64,000 nt of DNA from Heterodera schachtii (GCA_023374025.1 SIJG01000021.1:1571523-1635522), one strand, 5' to 3'; numbered from the stretch's first letter, positions 24,300 to 36,249 are shown. Notes: generated by a model not told the origin, from the sequence alone. Numbers and translations are program-made.

Positions 24300-24830
24300 A
24301 ATTTAAAAAGTTGTACTGAAATTTGTATATAAAAATGTACGAAAGTTGGTTAGAATATTGAAAAGTTGCATGAGAACTGCATAGAAAATTGTATTAAAAG
24401 TGTTGAGAAAGTTGACTGCTTCATGTATGTAAATTCCAAGTAACAATCTTGAATTCGAGATTATATACGATGTTAATTCAAAAGAAGGGAATCTTCATAC
24501 ATATAGCCAAGCATTTATACTGTAATAGTTTTCGCAAATTATTTTAAAATAATTTTATTAAGTTTTATATGTTGTACTGAAAGTTGTATACAAAAATGTA
24601 TGAAAGTTGTATATAATGTTGTAAAAGTGTGTTAAAGTTGTATGAAAGTTGTTTACAAAATTGTATAGAAAGTTGCATGATTCTATGAAAACAGGCTAAA
24701 TTCTAATCTTGAGTTCGGCATTACATACGGTGTTAATTCAAACATAGCTGAACTCTATATATTTTGTAAGAATTCCTAAGGTGTCAGAATCCCAGATATT
24801 TGTAAAGAATTCGCACTGATTCAAACTTTG
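24300..24830 (-). repeat. Composite satellite array, right of the Helitron
   Basis: Diverged units with GAAAGTTGTATATAAAAATG decamer runs and CAATCTTGAATTCGAGATTA or ATCTTGAGTTCGGCATTACA segments, in the same orientation as 16.2-18.0 kb. It begins about 150 bases after the helicase stop codon. Confidence 0.7.
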
Positions 24831-24886
24831 TACATTAGGCACAAGCGCTGATATACAATTTGAAATATTCCGCTGGCACCGGTGTT

Positions 24887-24927
24887 GAAAGCGGCCCCGG
24901 CGCTTTCACAGGGCCCGTAGGGCCCTG
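24887..24927. repeat. Paired GC-rich hairpins
   Basis: GAAAGCG-gccccgg-CGCTTTC is followed one base later by CAGGGCCC-GTA-GGGCCCTG. They lie about 740 bases past the Helitron stop codon and at the outer edge of the satellite array, so they are candidates for the 3' terminal structure. A CTGG sits at the base of the second stem, but the usual CTRR just after a hairpin is not clear. Confidence 0.6.
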
Positions 24928-25024
24928 GTTTTGAAAAATAAATAAATAATTAATAAATAATTAAATTCTTTATTTATTTTATTCTGTATATTTATTTATT
25001 TTTTAATATATTAGTCCTTTTAAG

Positions 25025-25165
25025 TAGAGTGTCACGGGACCGGGAATTTTAGCAAACCCGGGACTTTTTGGCTGGGAAATCGGGAATTTCCCGGTCAAAA
25101 CTGATCAAAACCGGGACTTTGGTACTCAGTTGTCCGTGTTTTGGTCCCGGTCCCGTGACATTCTA
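25025..25165. mobile_element. hAT-like MITE, 141 bp, inserted at a BTB splice acceptor
   Basis: The ends are TAGAGTGTCACGGGACCGGG and CCCGGTCCCGTGACATTCTA. An exact 8-bp target duplication CTTTTAAG lies at 25,017-25,024 and 25,166-25,173. The right-hand copy is the polypyrimidine-AG acceptor of BTB exon 2. It is related to the element at 35,840. Confidence 0.9.
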
Positions 25166-25173
25166 CTTTTAAG

Positions 25174-27555
25174 CTTCTGTCAGCACATAAACTCATTTTG
25201 GAAAAGGCTTCCGACGTATTCGAGGCAATGTTTCGTTTTGACTCACAGAATGTAAAGGTGGAAAATGGTAAAAAAATATTATTAACTATTAATTTAATAA
25301 AATAGTTAATTTTCAATTAGCCTCCGCTAATTGCCCTGTTGTGGAAGTCACCGACGTTGAACCAGCAGCGTTCAAAATAATGTTGAGCTTCATTTACGCG
25401 GATGATTTAAGCGAATTAAACGGAGACAGTGCGATGGCAGTGCTTTACGCCGGTTAATTAATTCAGATAAATTAAAATTTAATAAAATTTTTATTTTTAA
25501 TATTAGCCAAAAAGTACAACATCACTTGCCTGGCTGACCAATGTTTGGATGTTCCCATTTCAAATCTTTGCAATGTTTTCTTGGCTTTCGCTCAGGCTCA
25601 CCTTTTTGATTTGGAGGTGGATGAATAAATTTTAATTTTGAAATAAATGCTTAAAACATTTTTACAGTGTAAAATGACTTATGTCCCATTTAAAGACCCA
25701 AAAAGCCGAAAATTTACATTCTTTAAAATTAAATTAATAATTACATTCGCTTTAAATTAAATTATTTTAAAAACAATTATTAATATTTTTTGTTTTAGGA
25801 CTATTGCAATGATTGTTTGGATTATATTGATTTGAATGCAGAAGCTTTGCTCAAATCTGAAGAATTTTTGCAAATTGACCAAAAATTGTTATGTGAAATT
25901 TTGGGACGTGACGAATTGCAAATCCATGAAGAAATTTCAATTTGGGAAGCAGTAAATTTTTAGAAACTAAGTAAATGACACCAATTAATTTTTATTGTTT
26001 TTTTGGCACTCCGTTGGGCCGATGAAAAATGCCGTGAAAATGGCATTGAATGTTCAGCAGAAAATCGCCGTCAATTGCTTGGCCCAGCATTGTTTAAAAT
26101 TCATTTTCCGCTCATCCAAAAAATGGAATTTTGCGAGAAAATTGGTACAAAAGAAAATTAAACGTAATTTTATTTTTTACCCAATTTTTAAGTTCCTTTT
26201 GGCGTTTTAACAGCGGAAGAAGTTACTGGCATAGAACAGTACCATAGCCAAATGAATTTTCATGAGATCTCTGCCGGCATAAAAAAATATGGTGAAAATT
26301 CATAATTAGAACTCAAGATTACTGTATTCACGGGTGTTTGTAATTCATTAATTCAAAAAATTTCTATTATTTTTAATTTCATTAGCACACTTTTTACAGT
26401 TCCATCCCGCAATTTAACGGTGGAAGAAGTGATTGGCATGGAAGAGTACCATAACCCTCCAAATTTTCGTGGGATATCCAACGGCATACTGTACCCACTG
26501 CAATTTCCGTGCCATGTACGAATTTCACCTCATGGCACAATTGTGATGGACATTGAAAAATTTTCCGAATTTGCGGGAGAAGCTGTGGGCAGTCGCCGAT
26601 TCAGCAAAAGAATACAAATAATGGGATTTGCATGGAGAATTATGGCACAAAAAAGAACAAATGTAAAAAACAGAGAAAAGTTTTTGGCCTTTCACCTCTG
26701 GTGCATAGCACCAAAAGAAGGTTAAAAAATTGGCATAAATGCCAATAAATGTAAAATATTACATAAATTAAAATTACAATAATTTATAAGCAAAATAATC
26801 AAACATCTATTCTTGAATTAATGTCATAAATAGTAGTGTTGCTGTTCGAGAGTCTCGGTCTGGACTCAAGAAAAGTTTCAAGGCTTTTTTGATCCCGATC
26901 TCGGGCAATTCGGTCTCGAGTCGATGGGTCAAGTCTCGGGTACGAATCCAATAAACTTCTATGTGTGCCATAAACTAATCTAATATTTGTACATTTATTA
27001 GCATGTAAAAAATTTATCTAAAATCTGCCCGGTAGAACTATGAAAATTCCAAAAAATTAAATTTAGTAAAAAAATCATTTTATTTTTTAAGATTCAAATT
27101 TGTGCTGCGATTGTTCGGCAACCTTTCGAATTGTCTCGCAAAAGAATGGGGTGGACAATTTGGAAAATACCAACGGGAAAATTAGTGACCGTTTCGTTAA
27201 CAATAAAAAGGACTGGTTGGGTTTCAATAATTTCATTACCGTTTCGGTAAGTTGGCCATTTCAATTGATTCATTAATTGCTCTAATTATGGTCAATTAAG
27301 AAATTGATGGACTCATCCAATGATTTTTACAACAGAGAAGAAGACAACGTGAAATTGGCAATTGATGTCATTTTGGACGAGCCAAAAACTGAGAAAATTA
27401 TTTCCAATCCGAACAAATATGGCACAATTTCAATGGCACAATTTGAATGGAAATTGAAAAATTATCAGAATTTGCGCGAGAAATCATTGGGAGTGAACGT
27501 AAAAGTGAATCTGTGCACATCAAAGGATTGCCATGGAGAATTTTGGCAGAAATAA
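25174..27555 (+). pseudogene. BTB-BACK-MATH-MATH copy lacking exon 1 (locus D)
   Basis: Exons: 25174-25267, 25321-25452, 25507-25616, 25799-25951, 26006-26144, a truncated exon 7 at 26193-26305, a full exon 7 at 26401-26720, 27092-27246, and 27301-27555. BTB (SAHKLILEKASDVFEAMF), BACK and the first MATH are readable. Exon 1 is missing: upstream is the MITE at 25,025 and Helitron flanking DNA. Exon 7 is present twice in tandem, the first copy dying after 37 codons. The last exon enters a second MATH domain, but a 14-base duplication (GGCACAATTTSAAT twice near 27,420) shifts the frame and it ends at 27,555. Intron 5 ends TTTTG|GCACTCC. It is unlikely to make a normal protein. Confidence 0.75.
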
Positions 27556-27856
27556 ATCCGAAAAATGAAAGCACTGACAATAATGAACAGAGATTATTTT
27601 TTATGTAAGAAAAATCGCGAAATATGTATAAAAAACACTGAAATATGTATATCAAATATGTATAAAATCCAGAAATATGTACTAAAATATGTAAGTAAAA
27701 TTTTTTTAATGGTTTTTTTTTTGGAAAAAAATTCTTCGTAAAAGTGAAATAGGCACAGACCTAAATAGACTTTTAGTAATTTAAAATTTCATTTTTTATC
27801 CCATTTTTGAAAAAAAAAACTATTTTTTGGGGCACATACTTTTCACAAAAAATTTC

Positions 27857-28160
27857 TCAGTTTTTAGATCATAACTTTTTTAATACTTAGTCAATCCAAA
27901 CATTCTTGGTATCATTCGAAAGTTGAAAGTGTAGGGTATTTATTAATACAAGAAAAAAACAAATACTTATATTAAAAAAAAATTTGCAATAAGAAAACCC
28001 GAAATTCATAACTTTTCGCGTATATTCAAGTATAATTTTTTGTCTGTTGCTTTTATCCCAGAATTTGTTATACAAAAACTTTCCCAAACTTTAAGCTTTC
28101 GAATGCTACCAAGAATGTTTGGATTGACCAAGTAATAAAAAAGTCATGGTCTAAAATTGA
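27857..28160. mobile_element. Foldback element F2
   Basis: The inverted arms contain GATCATAACTTTTTTAATAC, then CAAACATTCTTGGTATCATT, and the mirror image near 28,095-28,155. The centre is about 27,990. Ends and target duplication are not clear. Confidence 0.55.
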
Positions 28161-28431
28161 GGATGGTCACTCATTAGACGCGTAAATATTGATTGGACGC
28201 CTAAACTTGAATAGAGCCCAATTTTCTCCCACTTTTTTTCTATCCAAAAATACAAAAATATCTTTGTTTATTAATAGGTATTAATTTATTCGTACATCGC
28301 ATTTTTTTTTCAAAATTTTTGTTGTAAAACAATATTTGTTTACTTATGCATTTTATTTGGATCAATTTTTTTTACCGAAGGCAAAGCGATGAAAAATGTG
28401 TAAATAACGGACGAAACACAACTTGTACTGC

Positions 28432-28765
28432 CCCAACTCGTACTGTTTTTCGACAAAAAATGGTCATAACTTTTGTTAAGGTAGACTAAATTAAACATTC
28501 TTTTATCATCCGATATCCTTTAACGCTCTCTATATACATACCAAGTTTCAAAAAATTTTATCGAGTTTGAAAAAAGTTTATGAACAGAAAAAATTTTTTT
28601 TGCGATTTTTGAAAATAACTTTTTTGAAAAGCAATATAATTTTCTTGCGTTTTGTAGATATATAGAGAACATTAAGGGCTCTCGAATCATACCAAGAATG
28701 TTTAATTTGGTCGACTTTAACAAAAGTTATGACGTTTTTTCTGTCGAAAAACAGTACGAGTTGGG
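28432..28765. mobile_element. Foldback element F3
   Basis: The ends are CCCAACTCGTACTGTTTTTC and its complement, followed inward by GTCATAACTTTTGTTAAGG and an AAATTAAACATTCT core, mirrored near 28,680-28,740. It carries the common core of this foldback group, with different outer ends. Confidence 0.65.
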
Positions 28766-28985
28766 TTTTTCCCGTAAAAAACAGGGGGAAGAGGCATAAC
28801 AAAACATTTGCATGTTTTTGTACAAATTTCCTCCAAAATAATCTTAATAGTCCAACTGAACATAAAGTCTTGCTGATTTTATGCCGTGCTATTTATTTCT
28901 TGCCAATTTTGAATCATTTAATTTAAATTTATTGCCATTATTTTTCAGGATTTAACTAGATATTACGAATTTGGAATTGCTTATC

Positions 28986-31528
28986 ATGTCCAAATCAGTG
29001 CTTGATCGGATGAAGCATTTGTTGAGCGTGGGTGAGGACATGGATGTTTATTTTTTGGTGGGGGACGGAGACGAAAAAAAGGCGAGTTTTTAAATTGAAA
29101 AATTTATTAATTATAATTAAAAATTGGGTAATTTAGTGAATAGTTATTTTTGGTGTGTTTTTTAAATTTAATCCTCTTAAGCTTGTGCCAGCCCATAAAC
29201 TAATTTTGAAGTCAGCTTCCGACGTATTTGCGGCAATGTTCCGTTTTGATGCGAAAAAGGAAAAAGCGGAATTCGGTAAAAACATAAGAGAATGACATTT
29301 ATAATATTAATGAATTGGTTGTCAGTTAATCTCTGCTAATTACCCTAATTAACTTCCGATTAGCCTTCGCTAATAACACTAATTAATTTTCAATTAGGCT
29401 CTGCTGATTGTCCCGTGGAGATCCCCGATGTTGAAGCAGCAGCGTTCAAAGTGATGTTGAGCTTCATATACGCGGAAGATTTGAGCGGATTGAACGGAAA
29501 CAATGCAATGGCAGTGCTTTACGCCGGTGGATTTATTTTAAAAATTTAATTATAAAAATAAATATTTGAAATTAAATTTGATGATTAATATTTTTTATTA
29601 GCCAAAAATACAATATCCCTGGCCTGGCCGACGCATCTTTGCAAATTCCCTTCTCCGAATTGCGCAATATTTTCGTGACTTTCGCCCAGGCTCGCCTTTA
29701 TGAAATGGAGGTGGAGTTTAAGCGAATTTTAATGTATTATATTTATTTATATATATTTTTTATTTTAGGATTATGCTAATTGTTGTTTGTTTTACATTGA
29801 CAAAAATGCGGACGATTTGATCAAATCAGAGGAATTTTTGCAAATTGACCAAAAAATGTTAAGCGAGATTTTTGGACGAGATGAATTGCAAATCAGTGGA
29901 GAAATTTCAATTTGGAAAGCTGTAAATTTTAATTAATTTATAATTTTCAATTGAATTTAATTGTTTTATTTTCCGGCACTCCGATGGGCGGATGAAAAGT
30001 GCCATGAAAATGGAATTGAATGTTCAGCAGAGAATCGCCGTCAAATGCTTGGGCCGGCACTTTTCGAAATTCGCTTTCCGCTTTTGTCAAATAAGGAATT
30101 TACTGTTCAAATTGGTAAAAAAGAAGTCAAAATTTGAAATGTATTTTACTTATTTGATGAGATGTCGTAAAAAATTTATAATTTTTGTGGCAAATTTTTC
30201 GGAATGTTTTTTAAAATTTATTTTTTAATAAGTTATAATATATATTTACAGTTCCCTTCGGTGTTTTATCAAAGGATGAAGTTATCGCCATTTATCAATG
30301 CAATTCCCTTCCAAATTATCATGGGATTTCCGACGGACTTTTCCCAATGCCATTTACGACTAATGGACGGGTTTCTGATCGGAAAAAGGGCACACTTTTG
30401 ATGGACATTAAAAAAATGTCAGAATTTGCACGAGAGGAAATTAAGAGCAGTCGGCACAGCGAAAAAGTGTACCTAAATGGACTTCCATGGAAAATTGTGG
30501 CACAAATAAAAACGAAAATTGGAAGCACTGGCAATAATGAGAAATGGTTGGGCTTTTTCCTTTTGTGCACCGCTCCAAAAAAAGATGCAATTAATTATTA
30601 TTTAGTGTTAATTGACAGCGATAATTAACACCCATTAAGATTCGAATTGGCGCTGCTGCGTTCATTCGGCCACTTTTCGAATTGTCTCTGCAAAGAAAGG
30701 GGCAGAGAATTCGATTGGGTCACTTATTGACCATGTTTTTGATAATAAATCGAAGAGTAGGGGATTCCTCAATTTCATTACCATTGCGGTGAGTGAAATT
30801 GAATATATATTCCTTAACTGGTCTAATTATGCGAAATTAAGGAATTGATGGACACGAGCAATGGTTTATACAACAAAGAAGCGGACAAAGTGATATTGAC
30901 CATCGATTTAACCTTGAAAGATGAAAAAATAGAGAAATTCGTTTCCGATCCCAACAAATCCAATGGAACAATTTCAATGGAAATTGAAAAATTATCGGAA
31001 TTTGCGCGAGAAGTCTTTTGGAGTGAACGTAAAAGCGAAACTGTACACATAAAAGGATTTCCATGGAAAATATTGGCACAAATTACAAAGAAAGATGAAA
31101 GCACTGACAAAGTGAAATGGTTGGCCATTTACCTTTTCTGCGATGCTCCAGATGAAGGTGTTAAAATACTCATAATTAATATGTGCATTAACAACAATTA
31201 ATTAATTGATATTGAGCAGAAAATTGGAGTTGCAAATGTTCGGCAACCTTTCGAATTGTCTCGCAAAAGAACAAAGTGCCAGATTCCAGAAGAGAATTCG
31301 TTGACCATGTTTTTGACAATGAGAACATGTGACAATGTGTCAAATTCATTTCATTTGCTGTGAGTGACAATTAAACTTTTCCATTAATTGTCCCAATTAT
31401 GATCAATTAAGGAACTGATGGACACGAGCAAAGGTTTCTACCACAAAAGCGAGGACAAAGTGACATTGGCTATTGATGTCACAGTGAAAGAAGCAAAACG
31501 GAGGACAAAACATAAATGCCCAATATGA
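28986..31528 (+). pseudogene. BTB-BACK-MATH-MATH gene, eleven exons, with lesions (locus E)
   Basis: Exons: 28986-29081, 29182-29275, 29398-29526, 29602-29710, 29769-29921, 29976-30114, 30252-30592, 30640-30788, 30842-31157, 31220-31359, 31412-31528. It starts MSKSVLDRMKHLLSVGEDMD. Exons 7-8 give the first MATH and exons 9-11 the second, so the product would be a BTB-BACK protein with two substrate domains. Lesions: exon 4 is one base short in an A run (109 against 110 nt), the donor after exon 7 is AG|ATGCAA where siblings have AG|GTGCAA, and exon 10 has an in-frame TGA (ENM-stop). Intron 1 needs the GC donor (AAG|GCGAGT). Intron 5 ends TTCCG|GCACTCC. Confidence 0.78.
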
Positions 31529-31986
31529 TTTGGAGAAAAATCTTTTCATTGAATATCATCCTATGATGAACCTGTTTGTTTTTAATCGAGTTTTCTTGGC
31601 TTTACTTTTTTTTTTTGATTTTGAAAAATTGGATATATAAATTAATTGTTGGAGCTGCTTTAGTTCAGACTCTCATTTTTGAGTACCGAATTTCAATGAA
31701 AAATATTTTAGTCATAAAACCAATTCAAATTTTACCAGTTTAGCTCAATGTTTACAATTTTTTGTACTTAAATTTATTGTATTAATTTTTGTTAGGATTT
31801 ATGAACGTTAATTTCTAAATTTTAAACATTTTTTTAATTTAAAGTAATCAAACGTGGTCATTTCAAAATGAACATATGGTGGTCGATGGACGCTGAAAAG
31901 AAGGCGGCGGACGTGTCGAATTCGGACAATTCGATGATTGGTAAGATGGGTTAGGCGCAATTACGGAAATTACGGCGTTCTTGTAC

Positions 31987-32369
31987 GGACCGGGCCGTTT
32001 TCGTACGGGCCGTTTTCACGTGGAGCGAGTTTTTGAACTATAACTTTTTTTGTCAACCAAATCCAACATTGTTGGTGTCATTCGATAGCCCTAAGTATTC
32101 TCTATTAGCCTGCAAAATTTTGAAAAATTTCGTTAAGTTTCAAAAAAGTTATGTCCTGAAGAATTCAAAAAAGCAGATTTTCCAACTTTTTTAGCCATAT
32201 ATTTGTTCAAAATTAACGAAATAATTTTTTGGAATTTTGAAAGCTAATAGAGCATCTGAAGGGCTATCGAATGATACCAACAATTTTGGATTTGGTTAAA
32301 AAGGAAAAAAGTTATGGTTCAAAAATTCGCTCCACGCGAAAACGGCCCGTACGAAAACGACCCCGACCC
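31987..32369. mobile_element. Foldback element F4, 383 bp, with 10-bp target duplication
   Basis: GTTCTTGTAC flanks both sides exactly (31,977-31,986 and 32,370-32,379). The ends are GGACCGGGCCGTTTTCG and CGAAAACGACCCCGACCC. The arms hold CCAAATCCAACATTGTTGGT and ATAACTTTTTT. A 9-11 bp duplication with long inverted repeats fits a Mutator-like (MULE) non-autonomous element. Confidence 0.75.
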
Positions 32370-32567
32370 GTTCTTGTACCACGTAATTACCGCGTATAGT
32401 TTTGGTACTAAATATTATTTTTTAAAATCTCGAAAAGATTTTCTAAAGGGCACCCTAAAAACTTGAATAATTGTTGTTTTATTAATAAAAAAAATTATGG
32501 ATTTTGGAAATTACGGCATTTTTGACCCCGTAATAACTTTTTTAGATTTAAAAATATAATGATTATC

Positions 32568-34553
32568 ATTTCAAAATCACCAGGGAATAAATGGACGAAG
32601 CTGATGTTGAGCACGGGAGAGTACGCGGATGTGCACTTTTTGGTGGGAGACGGAGACGCAAAAGAGGCGAGTTTTAAATTGCCTAATTATAATGCTTTTA
32701 ATTAGGGGATTTCCTCCGAAACTTCGGGGAAGAGATTAGCGAAGGTCGGGGACGGGGATGGGTCAAAAAATGGGTTATTGTTTATTAAATGTTATATTTT
32801 TTAAGTTTTAATCCTTTTAAGCGCGTGCCGGCCCATAAACTCATTTTGAAGAACGCTTCCGACGTATTTTAGGCGATGTTTTGTTTTGACGCCAAAAATA
32901 AAAGAGCGGAGAATGGTAAAAAAAATATAGTAACTAAATAACTAAGATTTAATTGTCAATTAGCCTCTGCTAATTACAATAATTAATTTCAATTAGTCTA
33001 TGCTAATTGCCCTGTTGTGGAAGTTCCCGATGTTGAAGCATCAGCGTTCAAAGTGATGTTGAGCTTCATTTACGCGGACGATTTGAGCGGATTGAATGGA
33101 GACAATGCAATGGCAGTGCTTTACGCCGGTGAAATATTTTTGAAAAATTATATAAATATAAAAATGATAATTAATTTCTAATTAGCCGATAAATACAATA
33201 TCCCTGGCTTGGTCAACGCATCTTTGCAAATTCCCATCTCCGAATTGCCAAATGTTTTCTTTGCTTTTGCCCAGGCTCGCCTTTTCGACTTGGAGGTTGG
33301 AAGGAAATAAAACATTTAGAATTAATACAATTTAAGCACAATTATTTTTTTAATTTCTGTATTCGGTTTTTGTCTCATCAATTAAATTTATTTTTCAAGA
33401 TAAAATAACTTACAATTAATTGTTTAATTATCTTTTTTATATTTAGAATTATTGCAATGATTGTTTGGCTTACATTGACAAAAATGCCGAAACTTTACTC
33501 AAATCGGAGGAATTTTTGCAAATTGACCAAAAAACATTATGCGAGATTTTTGGACGTGATGAATTGAAAATTCGTGAAGAGATTTCTGTTTTGAAAGCAG
33601 TAAATTTATTAATTATTTAAATAATATTTACTAATTCATTTTTCTTTTTTTTCGGCACTCCGTTGGGCCGATGAAAAATGCCGTGAAAATGGCATTGAAT
33701 GTTCAGCAGAGAATCGCCGTCAAACGCTTGGACCGGCACTGTTTAAAATTCGCTTTCCGCTCTTCTCGAAAGAGGATTTCTTTGAGAAAATTGGTAAAAA
33801 AAAGAGACGATTTAATTGTTTGTCTTTTTCATTATTTTTTTTACAGTTCCATCTGGCATTTTAACAACAGACGAAGTGACCGACATGGAACAGTACCATA
33901 ACAGTCCGAATTTTTGTGCGATTTCCGATGGCTTACTGTATCCACTGAAATTTCCGAGCCATGGGCGAGTTTGGGCATCCGGAACAATTGAGCTGGATAT
34001 TGAAAAAGTTTCGGAATTTGCGGAAGAAAAATTTGCGAGTTGTCGTAAAAGTGAAGCTGTGCACATAGGGGGAATCGCATGGAAAATTGTGGCACAAATC
34101 AACACGAGTTATGAAGAGATTGTTGCCAATGATATGGCCTTTTGCCTTCAGTGCGATGTTTCTAAGAAAGGTGGTGAAAAAGCACAATGCCAATTATTAG
34201 CAAAATTTAATTTAATTTCTTTAAAGATTGGCATTGGAGCTGCGAATGTTCGGCAACCTTTCGAATTGTTTCACAAAAATGTGATGGGACGGAGAATGGC
34301 ATTGAGAAACATTTCAGCAGAGTTTTTGACACCGCTAATTACCTTTTTGGATTTAATTATTTCATTAATTTTGCGGTTTGTGTCAATTAAACGTTTTACT
34401 TAGTTGGCATAATTATAGTTAATTAAGGAATTGATGGACGAGGACAATGGATTATGGGACAAAAGCGAGGACAAAGTGACGTTGGCCATTGATTTGATGG
34501 TGAAAGAAGCAAAAACGGAGAAATTAGAATCATTTGAGGATTGTTTCTGCTGA
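32568..34553 (+). pseudogene. BTB-BACK-MATH gene, nine exons, with lost start and a stop (locus F)
   Basis: Exons: 32568-32666, 32822-32915, 32997-33128, 33186-33295, 33447-33599, 33655-33793, 33847-34170, 34227-34375, 34428-34553. Single-MATH layout like locus B. The family start ATG-TCC-AAA is ATT-TCA-AAA, leaving only a later ATG within exon 1. Exon 2 has TAG where its siblings have Ala (ASDVF-stop). All later exons are open and in phase, and the C-terminus reads ELMDEDNGLWDKSEDKVTLA. Intron 1 uses the GC donor. Intron 5 ends TTTCG|GCACTCC. Either damage is old and the rest drifts slowly, or exon 2 is bypassed. A pseudogene is the simplest reading. Confidence 0.78.
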
Positions 34554-34662
34554 ATTCAAATATATATTCTTAAATGTGCTTTTCATGCCAATTTGGCATA
34601 ATTTTTGGTTTCAATTTGACAAATTAAATTTGCTCTGAGTGTTTATCATACATTAAATAGTA

Positions 34663-34684
34663 GGGGGGGGGGGGGGGGTGGGGG
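34663..34684. repeat. G homopolymer
   Basis: Sixteen G in a row, then TGGGGGTC. The run length is likely unreliable in any assembly. Confidence 0.9.
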
Positions 34685-34819
34685 TCGACCCGACTCCATA
34701 CGAACGAAGTGCAGGTTTGGCACCAAGTCCTATTTTTATTGTTTCAATTAATCAAGACATCAAGTCGAGGACATGTGACCCGAATTGAAATAGTCCTAGA
34801 GGGGGGTGGGGGTGGAGGG

Positions 34820-35783
34820 TAGAGATGCGCCGTGACTGAAAAAACCCGTGAATCGTGACCGTGAATTGACCCCGTGAATCGTGACCGTGACCGTGATCCA
34901 AAAAAACCCGTGAAATTCACGCTTTTCGTGACCGTGACCGTGAATTTTTTAAGTTAAATTTTCCTCTATCGGCGAATTTTTTTTACACTATTTTTTGTGG
35001 TAAAATTTTTCAAAATTTTTGTGAATAGGGGGTCCAGCAGGGGCGCCGAATTTTTAAAATTTTGATTGCAATTTGTTAACAGATTTTGTTCGTAAAATGA
35101 GTCAAAAAATGAGAGCCATAAATAATCGGTCTCCAGTATCGGGGTCACGAGTGTCGAGTCTCGGGAAATTTTCGGTCTCGAATAGCACTACATACCATAG
35201 GCACGCGCGGAGCGCCCATAATTTGCACTTTTCTCATCAGTTTGCGTTCAAAATCGATTCCGACCTTTTTTAAGTGTTTTTTTGTTTTTGATCTATGCTA
35301 TTACACAATTTTTAAGAAAAATAGGGGTTTTAGTGAAAATTTTTTGAAAATTTGTTGCGATTTGTTAACTGATGCCCAAAATAGCTTTATTTCGAGCGAA
35401 TTTTTTTAAAGAAATTTAATGAGTTTTTATTAAGTGGGGTCATCCTTGAAACTTGGTTTTTTATTTGTTTTCGTTCAATATTGGTAGTTGACTTTGTTCA
35501 AAAAAGTTTAATGAATAGAGGAAGGGGCCGGCGGTGCCGATAGGCGCCGCCGGGGAAATTTTTGAAAATTTTGCTCTGTTTCTTACCAAAAATTTCCCAA
35601 AAAATGACCAAATGTCTCTATGAAAACAATATGTAATTCGTAAATTTTCAATTTTATCCAGTGTAAAATTTTCACGGAATAACCGTGAATTGGTACCGTG
35701 AATCATGACCGTGACCGTGAGTGAAAAAACCCGTGAAATTCACGGTAACCGTGACCGTGACCGTGATTCACGGCGCATCTCCA
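34820..35783. mobile_element. hAT-like element, 964 bp
   Basis: The ends are TAGAGATGCGCCGTGA and TCACGGCGCATCTCCA. They are flanked by GTGGAGGG (34,812-34,819) and CTGGAGGG (35,784-35,791), an 8-bp duplication with one change. The subterminal zones are crowded with CCGTGAATCGTGACCGTGA words in both orientations. No transposase frame is seen. Confidence 0.75.
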
Positions 35784-35839
35784 CTGGAGGGGTCGGAGAC
35801 GAAAATTTACGAACGAAGTCCTCCAGGCATTATGTAAAG

Positions 35840-36011
35840 TAGAATGAAGCGGGACCGGGAATTTTCGGAAGACCAGGACCTAATCAGGTTGAAAAACCAG
35901 GAATTTTTCGCAGGGAAACCCGGGAATTTCCCGGTCCCGGTCAAAATTTGTCAAAACCGGGACCTCGGTACTCAGTTGTCCGTGTTTTGGTCCCGGTCCC
36001 GCTTCACTCTA
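35840..36011. mobile_element. hAT-like MITE, 172 bp
   Basis: The ends are TAGAATGAAGCGGGACCGGG and CCCGGTCCCGCTTCACTCTA, with an exact 8-bp duplication ATGTAAAG on both sides. The interior shares CTCAGTTGTCCGTGTTTTGG with the MITE at 25,025, so they are one family. Confidence 0.9.
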
Positions 36012-36249
36012 ATGTAAAGCAACAAAAAAAAATTTTTTTTTACTTTTCAAGACCATTTTTTAAAAGTTTATATTTTTAAGGCTTTTTGTAATGCCGAAAC
36101 TCGCCCAAAATGATAATGTGCAAAAAAACCAACATGGTTTTTTTGAAAACAAACTTTTAAATCGAAAATTTATTTTAAAATTTCGCATAAATAAAAAAAA
36201 TAATGTTGATTTCAATGAATAGAAAATTGCAAATTGTTTATGACTCGTC

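Noticed and set aside
25025..25165. GC-rich inverted repeat read as a transcription terminator
   Set aside because: Its ends, 8-bp target duplication and a relative at 35,840 identify it as a hAT MITE.
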